A DNA stretch of 7,203 nt from Candidatus Blautia equi (lineage in GTDB: Bacteria; Bacillota; Clostridia; Lachnospirales; Lachnospiraceae). The position numbers and the translations under genes were made by a program. Positions 1-5,648 of this stretch are shown in pieces. The notes beneath the pieces are model-generated. The model worked only from the letters and a program-made list of their open reading frames with translations, did not search any database and was not told the origin of the DNA. How positions within the stretch are numbered: position 1 is the first letter of the stretch; each line of letters begins with the position of its first letter. Location: the NCBI GenBank assembly GCA_018064695.1, contig JAGHUU010000290.1, positions 1 through 7,203 of the forward strand. Direction: 5' to 3'.

Positions 1-1829
1 CCACCGGTGATCTCGCCTGCTGCGAAGAGACCAGGGATGATGTTGCCCTCGGTATCAAGAACTTCTGTATTGGTGTCGATTGCAAGACCACCCATGGTGT
101 GATGAACACCTGCGGTAACCTTTACTGCATAGTATGGAGCGTTGTTCAGAGGATTTGCAAAGCTGGTACGTCCAAACTCAGGATCCTCTTTGTTCTCAAC
201 ATAACCGTTCCATTTGGTCATGGTATCTTCGAATGCTGCTGCATCTACGCCCATAGCCTCTGCAAGACCTGCATAGTCCTCGCCGGTTACGGTAAAGCCT
301 TTGGTGATGTATCCCTGGATAACGCTGGAAGCGTCTGCCATAGCCTGGTCAACTACCAGCCAGCTGTAGCTGTCGGTCTGAGCGATCTCTGCTGCGGAAA
401 CAACGTCTCTGGTTCCTACCTCATCGATGAAACGAAGACCCTCTGCGTTTACAAGGATCGCACCGTCACCACGAAGACCCTCGGTGATAAGTGCTGCGGT
501 GTTAGCCTCAACGGTAGGATGGATCTGGATCTGGTTCATATCTACGGTAGCTGCGCCGATAGCCTCTGCCACCAGGATACCTGCACCCTGAATACCAGGT
601 GCGTTGGTGGTCATGAAGCCTTCCAGCTCAGGTTTCAGCTCGGAAACCATAGGAAGGTTTGCTCCGAAACCGCCGGTAGCAAGAATTACTGCGTCAGCAT
701 AAATGTGAAGGGTCTCTCCGTTCTCGCCGGAAGCAACGATACCTGCTACGCCGCCTTCCTCATCGGTAAGGATCTCCTCTGCTGTGGTGTTCAGCATCAG
801 GGTGATGTTCTCACGGCTGTTCAGGTTCTCCTCCAGAATAGGAACTACATAAGCACCTACGGAAACTACTTTGCCCTCATCGTTCAGTGGACGATGGATA
901 CGTTTTACGGAAGCGCCGCCAAAGCTGGATACGCTGGTCATAGGAGCGCCGATGGACTCCAGCCAGTCGATAGCTTCTGCACTCTCCTCGCAGAGAACGT
1001 CTACCAGTTCAGGATCGTTGATACCTTTTCCACCGATCATGGTGTCAAGCTCCATGAGCTCTACGGAATCAAAATATCCTTCAGGCTCTGCCTGATATGC
1101 TTCCCACTGCTCCTGAACAGCTGCTGCAAGAGCGGTGATGGTCTCGTTGTCTGCATAGTTGTCGGCTGCTGCGGCAAGAGTTTTCTCAACGCCTGCTTCC
1201 TCGCCGAACTCGTTTGCATCCTGATATGCGGTATCTGCTGCGTTCAGACCACCGGTGGAACGAACGGAGTTTCCGCCTACCATGCCCTGGCTCTCAATGA
1301 TGAGAACCTCTGCGCCTGCATCTGCTGCCTCGATAGCTGCAGTCATACCTGCGCCGCCGGCACCTACTACAAGGATCTGGGTATCGATCTCCTGTGGCTC
1401 ATCGGAAACAGGTACTTCCATCTCATCATCCTCGCCGCACTCTACGATATCGAACTGTGTGGTGTCGATTCCTTCGCTCTCAAGTGCTGAACGAACAGCA
1501 TCTTTGATGGCGTTGCTGGTAAGGGTAGCACCGGAGATGCCGTCTACCTGAAGGCTCTGTTTCTCAACGATTGCGCCCGGAAGAGCTTCGATCGCTTTGG
1601 AACCGATTCCCTCTGTCTCAGCCTGCTCGGTTACCTCTACAGAGATGATCTCGTAATCGGTAGCCACAACCTCTACGGTTACATCACCGTTCATGCCGGT
1701 TGCGCTTCCTGTGAGTACATACTCTTCTGCCTCTTCCAGAGCTTCTGCAAAAACGGTATTTCCTGCTGTCAGGCTCATCAGCATAGCAGCGGATAAGAGC
1801 AGGGACAGTGCTTTCATACGTTTTTTCAT
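1..1829 (-). CDS. Exported FMN-linked, FAD-dependent fumarate reductase-like flavoprotein (3' end cut by window edge)
   Basis: Translating the minus strand from the ATG at 1829 gives 609 residues, open to the left edge. AGGAGG (1839-1844 on the plus strand) lies 9 nt upstream of that ATG and decides the start. A signal peptide with a KKR n-region, hydrophobic core and likely cleavage after Ala28 (V-F-A) has no lipobox Cys. Residues ~37-118 are an FMN-binding domain; its DGISGAT motif ends at Thr102, the residue expected to carry FMN covalently through ApbE. An acidic linker leads to the FAD domain, with GAGGAG at 156-161. Residues known from Shewanella flavocytochrome c3 recur at the same spacing: His437, Thr449, Glu450, Arg453, Arg474 and His576 (there His365, Thr377, Glu378, Arg381, Arg402, His504). 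The substrate-binding Arg near the C-terminus lies beyond the edge. There is no CxxCH, so no c-type haem; electrons must arrive by another carrier. Fumarate is the best-guess acceptor, but relatives reduce urocanate, acrylates and other enoates. The family is certain; the substrate is not. Confidence 0.93.
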   Translation of the reverse strand, partial: MKKRMKALSLLLSAAMLMSLTAGNTVFAEALEEAEEYVLTGSATGMNGDVTVEVVATDYEIISVEVTEQAETEGIGSKAIEALPGAIVEKQSLQVDGISGATLTSNAIKDAVRSALESEGIDTTQFDIVECGEDDEMEVPVSDEPQEIDTQILVVGAGGAGMTAAIEAADAGAEVLIIESQGMVGGNSVRSTGGLNAADTAYQDANEFGEEAGVEKTLAAAADNYADNETITALAAAVQEQWEAYQAEPEGYFDSVELMELDTMIGGKGINDPELVDVLCEESAEAIDWLESIGAPMTSVSSFGGASVKRIHRPLNDEGKVVSVGAYVVPILEENLNSRENITLMLNTTAEEILTDEEGGVAGIVASGENGETLHIYADAVILATGGFGANLPMVSELKPELEGFMTTNAPGIQGAGILVAEAIGAATVDMNQIQIHPTVEANTAALITEGLRGDGAILVNAEGLRFIDEVGTRDVVSAAEIAQTDSYSWLVVDQAMADASSVIQGYITKGFTVTGEDYAGLAEAMGVDAAAFEDTMTKWNGYVENKEDPEFGRTSFANPLNNAPYYAVKVTAGVHHTMGGLAIDTNTEVLDTEGNIIPGLFAAGEITG

Positions 1830-1883
1830 GTCGTTTTTCCTCCTTTTTTCACGTACTTTGTTTTTTGTTTCACCAGTAATTGT

Positions 1884-1889
1884 ATTATA
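1884..1889 (-). promoter_or_regulatory. Probable -10 box of the reductase gene
   Basis: The minus strand reads TATAAT, a perfect sigma-A -10, about 55 nt upstream of the reductase ATG. This would give a leader of roughly 45-50 nt. No good -35 hexamer sits 16-18 nt further upstream (the best candidates match TTGACA at only two positions), and there is no TGn extension. The promoter may therefore be weak or activator-dependent. A short inverted repeat, TAACG-GG-CGTTA (1888-1899), overlaps its upstream edge and could be a repressor site, although a repeat this short can occur by chance. Confidence 0.5.
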
Positions 1890-1936
1890 ACGGGCGTTAA
1901 AAAGCAAACAGAAATGCATAGTAACAGTTCACACGG

Positions 1937-1981
1937 CACCTAATCACTTGCTGATTAGGTGACCGGAGAAAGTGATTCAGG
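1937..1981. repeat. Inverted repeat with a third half-site copy between the divergent promoters
   Basis: A perfect 10-bp inverted repeat (CACCTAATCA at 1937-1946, TGATTAGGTG at 1952-1961) flanks the 5-nt spacer CTTGC. A further CGG/CCG pairing (1934-1936 with 1963-1965) can extend it past a bulged A. A third copy of the half-site, TGATTCAGG, follows at 1973-1981 in the same orientation as the second arm. The segment 1939-1949 can also pair with 1970-1981 (CCT-AATCACTT against AAGTGATT-C-AGG, one bulge), so two alternative stems exist. No T-run follows on either strand, so it is not an intrinsic terminator. It lies upstream of both divergent promoters, which best fits a binding site for an unidentified regulator with several half-sites. 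Confidence 0.7.
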
Positions 1982-2022
1982 AGTGAGCATAAAAAATGTC
2001 AGTTCCTTCTCAGCCTTTAAAG

Positions 2023-2051
2023 TTGACACTTTCCCCTAAATGTAGTATGAT
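2023..2051 (+). promoter_or_regulatory. Sigma-A-type promoter of the mal operon
   Basis: TTGACA (2023-2028) is a perfect -35 and TATGAT (2046-2051) a one-mismatch -10, separated by the optimal 17 nt. Transcription should begin near A2058, leaving an A-rich leader of about 46 nt before the malE ATG at 2104. It is the strongest promoter-like match I found by eye in the window and would drive malE and the genes behind it. Confidence 0.85.
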
Positions 2052-2089
2052 TTACTTAGCTTTTTTGTATAAAAATAACAATAAAAAAC

Positions 2090-2095
2090 AGGAGG
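2090..2095 (+). promoter_or_regulatory. malE ribosome binding site (fixes the start at 2104)
   Basis: AGGAGG lies 8 nt before the ATG at 2104. It matters because the same reading frame stays open upstream to an ATG at 1996, which also has an AGGAG at 1979-1983. The 2104 start is preferred because the protein then opens directly with a signal peptide, and because the promoter at 2023-2051 lies downstream of the 1996 codon. Confidence 0.9.
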
Positions 2096-2103
2096 ACGAA
2101 ACA

Positions 2104-3312
2104 ATGAAAAATCTTTCCAAAGTTTTAATGGGCGGTATGGTAGCTACCCTCATTGCTTCCACAACAGTTATGGCAGACACAGAAGTTAAGATCTGGGTTG
2201 CTGACGCTACCGTAGAGTTTACAAAAGAAAAAGCAGAGGCTTTCTTAGCTGAGAATTACCCGGACTACTCCGTTATGGTTGAGGCCGTTGGTGAGGGCGA
2301 TGCAGCTCAGAACATGCTGACAGACGTTGAGGCCGGCGCTGATATCTACATCTTCGCACAGGATCAGATGTCCCGTCTGGTATCCGCAGGTGCTCTTGAG
2401 GAGGTTGCTCCTGACAACGTACCTGTTGTTACCGAGAGCAACGATGCAGGTTCCGTATCCGCAGCTATGGTTGGCGATGTAATGTACGCTTACCCTGTTA
2501 CCTCTGACAACGGATACTTCTTATACTATGATAAGAGCGTTGTAACCGATCCTACTTCTCTTGAAGCTGTCCTTGCAGACTGCGAAGCAGCAGGCAAGAG
2601 CTTCTACATGGAGATCAACTCCGGCTGGTATCAGACCGCTTACTTCTTCGGCGCAGGCGCACAGCTTACCTATGATACCGACGATCAGGGTAACTTCACC
2701 GCATGCAACACCGGATATGCTTCCGAGCAGGGTCTTGTAGCTCTGAAAGAGATGATCGAGGTTGCTTCCTCTCCAGCATTCGTTAACGGATCTTCCGTAG
2801 GCTCCGCTACCAACATCGGCGCTATCGTTGATGGTACCTGGGATGCTACTTCCGCAAAAGAAGTACTTGGCGAGAACTACGCTTGTGCTAAGCTTCCATC
2901 CTTCACCGGTGCTGACGGCGCTACTTACCAGCTTTCCGGCTTCGGCGGATTCAAACTCCTTGGCGTAAAACCACAGGAAGACGAAGCAAAACTTGAGGTT
3001 TGCGATGCACTTGCAGCATACCTTTCCTCCGGAGAAGTTCAGGCAGCTCGTTATGATGCAGTTGCATGGGGACCATCCAACCTTGAGGCACAGAAATCCG
3101 AGGCAGTTCAGGCAGACGAGGCTCTTTCCGCACTTGCTGAGCAGCTTGCTTACACCATTCCACAGGGACAGTATCCTGGAGATTACTGGACACTTGCTAC
3201 CGGTTTAGGTGATTCCATTATTGCCGGCGAACTTACTGCTGAGACTTCTGATGAAGATCTGATGGCAGCTTTACAGGAGTTCGAGAACACCTGTATCTCT
3301 TACGCAGAATAA
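2104..3312 (+). CDS. malE: Maltose/maltodextrin-type ABC transporter substrate-binding protein
   Basis: This 402-residue protein is close in length to E. coli MalE precursor (396). It binds sugar outside the membrane and delivers it to the MalF-MalG permease. A signal peptide with likely cleavage after Ala24 (V-M-A) precedes the mature protein, which starts DTEVKIW, the usual first strand of family 1 solute-binding proteins. Family-typical segments follow: DIYIFAQDQMSRL (80-92), YPVTSDNGYFLYYDKS (130-145), the GTWD stretch (244-247), SGFGGFKLLG (278-287) and a WGPSN segment (322-326). Aromatic residues such as Trp175, Trp246 and Trp362 are candidates for stacking on sugar rings. There is no lipobox Cys, which is unusual for a Gram-positive binding protein. 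Five Cys remain in the mature part (160, 201, 261, 300, 397). It is first in the operon, with a strong promoter and RBS. The maltodextrin assignment rests on the downstream permeases and amylase; the exact sugar is inferred. Confidence 0.92.
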   Translation: MKNLSKVLMGGMVATLIASTTVMADTEVKIWVADATVEFTKEKAEAFLAENYPDYSVMVEAVGEGDAAQNMLTDVEAGADIYIFAQDQMSRLVSAGALEEVAPDNVPVVTESNDAGSVSAAMVGDVMYAYPVTSDNGYFLYYDKSVVTDPTSLEAVLADCEAAGKSFYMEINSGWYQTAYFFGAGAQLTYDTDDQGNFTACNTGYASEQGLVALKEMIEVASSPAFVNGSSVGSATNIGAIVDGTWDATSAKEVLGENYACAKLPSFTGADGATYQLSGFGGFKLLGVKPQEDEAKLEVCDALAAYLSSGEVQAARYDAVAWGPSNLEAQKSEAVQADEALSALAEQLAYTIPQGQYPGDYWTLATGLGDSIIAGELTAETSDEDLMAALQEFENTCISYAE

Positions 3313-3322
3313 TCCATTTGGC

Positions 3323-3356
3323 GGCCGGTAGAACCTGTTTCTACCGGCCATTTTTT
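3323..3356 (+). terminator. Intrinsic terminator-like hairpin between malE and malF
   Basis: A perfect 11-bp stem (GGCCGGTAGAA at 3323-3333, TTCTACCGGCC at 3339-3349) with a 5-nt loop CCTGT is followed by A and six T (3351-3356). It sits 10 nt after the malE stop and 28 nt before the malF start. Since malF, malG and the amylase have no evident promoter of their own in this 72-nt gap, it most likely acts as a partial terminator. It may also protect the 3' end of malE mRNA, making binding protein more abundant than permease. Confidence 0.88.
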
Positions 3357-3384
3357 GTTACAGAAAAATGAAGGGAGATATAGA

Positions 3385-4767
3385 ATGGAAAAAAAGACAA
3401 ATCCTGTCGTATCCGGGGTGAAGTTTCTTGGAAATGACCTTCGGGAGATCGGCACCACTTTTAAAGAAGGCGACTGGAAGACCAGATTATCCTATCTCAT
3501 CATGGGATTCGGCCCCCTCTCAAGAGGTCAGCTCGTAAAAGGACTCTCCTATCTTCTCATGGAGGTTCTGTTTTTTGTTTATATGGTATGCTTTGGATGG
3601 AAATATTTTTCAAAGTTCACCACACTCGGAACTGTTGAGACCACCAAGCAGCATCGTGTTACAGTGTACGGAGATAACAGTTTCCTGATTCTGCTCTTTG
3701 GTCTGCTCACCATCATCGCTGTTCTGGCACTGATCTTCCTCTGGAGACTGAACGTTGCTGAGAACAGAAAAGAGGAGCTGCTGCTGAAAAGCGGTAAGAC
3801 CTTACCTTCCAATAAAAAAGTACTTGGTTCTCTTTTAGATGCAAACTTCGACAAAACACTTCTGGCACTGCCTGTTACCGGTGTTTTTGTATTCACAGTA
3901 CTTCCAATCTTATTCATGATCTGCGTTGCATTTACAAACTACGACGCAAATCATCAGTCCCCTACCAACCTCTTTACCTGGGTGGGACTGGATAACTTTG
4001 CCAACCTGTTAAACTTTGGTTCCTCCGGCTTCGCGCTTACCTTCTTTAAGGTACTTGGCTGGACCCTCGTCTGGGCACTGTTTGCCACCTTCACCAGCTA
4101 CTTCCTTGGCATGGCAGTGGCTATTCTGATCAACAAAAAGGGCATCCGCTTTAAAAAGCTCTGGAGAACCATTCTGGTTATGACCATTGCGGTTCCTCAG
4201 TTCGTATCCCTTCTTTATATCTCCAAGATGTTTGCAGCCGACGGTCTGGTAAACAGCTATCTGATGAAATGGGGATGGATTCGAACTGCAATTCCTTTCT
4301 GGACCGATGCAAACCTTGCCAGAGTTATGATCATCCTCATCAATATCTGGATCGGTATTCCGTATATGATGCTCATCGCCACCGGACTTCTCATGAACAT
4401 TCCGGAGGATATGTATGAATCCGCACGTATTGACGGCGCAAGTCCGTTTGCCATGTTCCGTTACATTACACTGCCATATATGTTATTCGTAACCGGTCCG
4501 TTCCTGTTAACACAGTTCACCGGAAACCTGAATAACTTCAACGTCATCTACCTTCTGACACAGGGTAAACCACAGTCCATCGCCCTCTCCGACAATGCCG
4601 GACAGACCGACCTTCTGGTTACCTGGCTCTATAAGATGACCGTAAATGATACCAACTACAAGATGGCCGCTGTCATCGGTATTATGGTCTTCATTGTAAC
4701 TGCTGTGATTTCCCTGGTGGTTTACGGTATGCTTCCATCAGTTAAGAGTGAGGAGGATTTCCAGTAA
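3385..4767 (+). CDS. malF: Maltodextrin ABC transporter permease, MalF type
   Basis: This 460-residue inner-membrane subunit forms half of the sugar channel with MalG. The start is the ATG at 3385, 7 nt after AAGGGAG (3371-3377); a TTG at 3355 in frame lies inside the terminator T-run and is unlikely. About eight membrane segments are visible, near residues 51-72, 99-121, 160-184, 218-249, 260-283, 313-338, 362-385 and 427-450. The ATPase-docking EAA loop is clear: Glu345-Ser-Ala, Gly351, then Ile361-Thr-Leu-Pro, with consensus spacing. The first ~150 residues, before the conserved permease core, hold a soluble N-terminus with a short hydrophobic stretch (SYLIMGFG), two membrane helices and a charged loop. 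This resembles extended Firmicute MalF proteins more than a minimal sugar permease. Its stop codon shares an A with the malG start (TAATG). No ATPase gene is present here, so a shared MsmK/MalK-type subunit from elsewhere is inferred. Confidence 0.93.
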   Translation: MEKKTNPVVSGVKFLGNDLREIGTTFKEGDWKTRLSYLIMGFGPLSRGQLVKGLSYLLMEVLFFVYMVCFGWKYFSKFTTLGTVETTKQHRVTVYGDNSFLILLFGLLTIIAVLALIFLWRLNVAENRKEELLLKSGKTLPSNKKVLGSLLDANFDKTLLALPVTGVFVFTVLPILFMICVAFTNYDANHQSPTNLFTWVGLDNFANLLNFGSSGFALTFFKVLGWTLVWALFATFTSYFLGMAVAILINKKGIRFKKLWRTILVMTIAVPQFVSLLYISKMFAADGLVNSYLMKWGWIRTAIPFWTDANLARVMIILINIWIGIPYMMLIATGLLMNIPEDMYESARIDGASPFAMFRYITLPYMLFVTGPFLLTQFTGNLNNFNVIYLLTQGKPQSIALSDNAGQTDLLVTWLYKMTVNDTNYKMAAVIGIMVFIVTAVISLVVYGMLPSVKSEEDFQ

Positions 4768-5648
4768 TGAATAATAAAAGTGAAAATTTTGCTTCCATGA
4801 AAAGAAAGCAGAGAATCGGAAATGCCTTCTGTTATGCGCTTCTGGTCCTGATCAGTGTGATCTGGCTGTTCCCGTTTGTGGGACTCCTTCTTCAGAGCTT
4901 CCGTTCCTATGCTACTGAATACGGCGGTATGGTAAATTACCTGGTTCCAAAGAACTTCTCTCTGGACAACTACCGCTTCCTCTTTACCGGTGAGACCAAC
5001 TTCCTTCGCTGGTATGGAAATACCGTTGTAATTGCTATCTTTGTTTCCATCGGACAGACCATCTTTGTTCTCTGTGTCAGCTATGCGCTTTCCAGAATGC
5101 GTTTCAAAGGCAGAGATTTCCTGATGCGCTTCTGGCTGATCCTTGGAATGTTCCCGGGATTCCTTACCCTGATCTGTCTCTACTTCCTTCTGAAACAGAT
5201 GGGTCTCACCCAGGCAGGCGCTGTTCCTGGACTGATCCTGGTGGCAGTGGCAAGCTCCGGTATGGGATATTATGTATGTAAGGGTTACTTTGATACCCTT
5301 CCTATGGCACTTGATGAGGCAGCCCGCCTGGACGGTGCTTCCCGCGCTAGAATCTTCTTTGAGCTCACCATTCCTCTTGCCAAGCCAATTATCATCTACA
5401 CCGCACTTGTTGCTTTCATGGCTCCATGGTGTGACTTTATTATGGCTTCCTACATCGCGTTTGGTCACGACAGCAGCTACAACGTAGCGGTGGCTATGCA
5501 GCGATGGGTATTCACCAACGACTATCAGGGCTATTTCACCCGCTTCTGTGCAGGCGGTGTACTGGTAGCAGTTCCGGTTACCTTACTGTTTATGTTCCTT
5601 CAGAAATATTATGTTGAGGGTGTTACCGGCGGAGCTGTTAAGGGATGA
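4767..5648 (+). CDS. malG: Maltodextrin ABC transporter permease, MalG type
   Basis: At 293 residues this is almost exactly the length of E. coli MalG (296), and it is the partner of MalF in the membrane channel. Six membrane helices are visible, near 19-43, 83-107, 119-143, 150-172, 205-229 and 260-280. The EAA loop reads Glu184-Ala-Ala, Gly190, Leu200-Thr-Ile-Pro203 and would dock on the ATPase. The C-terminus VEGVTGGAVKG closely matches the MalG tail, which in E. coli reaches the sugar site and contributes to substrate binding; this supports a maltose-type over a generic sugar permease. AGGAGG (4751-4756) lies 10 nt before the ATG, inside the end of malF. The start overlaps the malF stop by 1 nt and the stop overlaps the next gene by 4 nt, indicating coupled translation. 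Confidence 0.94.
   Translation: MNNKSENFASMKRKQRIGNAFCYALLVLISVIWLFPFVGLLLQSFRSYATEYGGMVNYLVPKNFSLDNYRFLFTGETNFLRWYGNTVVIAIFVSIGQTIFVLCVSYALSRMRFKGRDFLMRFWLILGMFPGFLTLICLYFLLKQMGLTQAGAVPGLILVAVASSGMGYYVCKGYFDTLPMALDEAARLDGASRARIFFELTIPLAKPIIIYTALVAFMAPWCDFIMASYIAFGHDSSYNVAVAMQRWVFTNDYQGYFTRFCAGGVLVAVPVTLLFMFLQKYYVEGVTGGAVKG

Noticed and set aside
99..1490. Long open frame (463 codons) on the plus strand
   Set aside because: It lies antisense to the reductase, whose minus-strand translation matches the family residue by residue. The plus-strand product is Cys-rich with no domain pattern and arises from the codon bias of the real gene.
1937..1961. Inverted repeat as an intrinsic terminator
   Set aside because: No T-run follows the stem in either direction, and no gene ends nearby; both flanking genes point away from it.
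1996..2103. 36-codon in-frame upstream extension of malE with its own AGGAG
   Set aside because: It would place a charged, non-signal sequence before the signal peptide, and the near-consensus promoter at 2023-2051 lies downstream of its ATG.
3355..3384. TTG at 3355 as the malF start
   Set aside because: The codon is within the T-tract of the terminator hairpin and has no RBS, whereas the ATG at 3385 has AAGGGAG at good spacing.
4722..5468. 248-codon open frame on the minus strand
   Set aside because: It is antisense to malG, hydrophilic and of no recognisable family; malG has a full EAA loop and membrane pattern.
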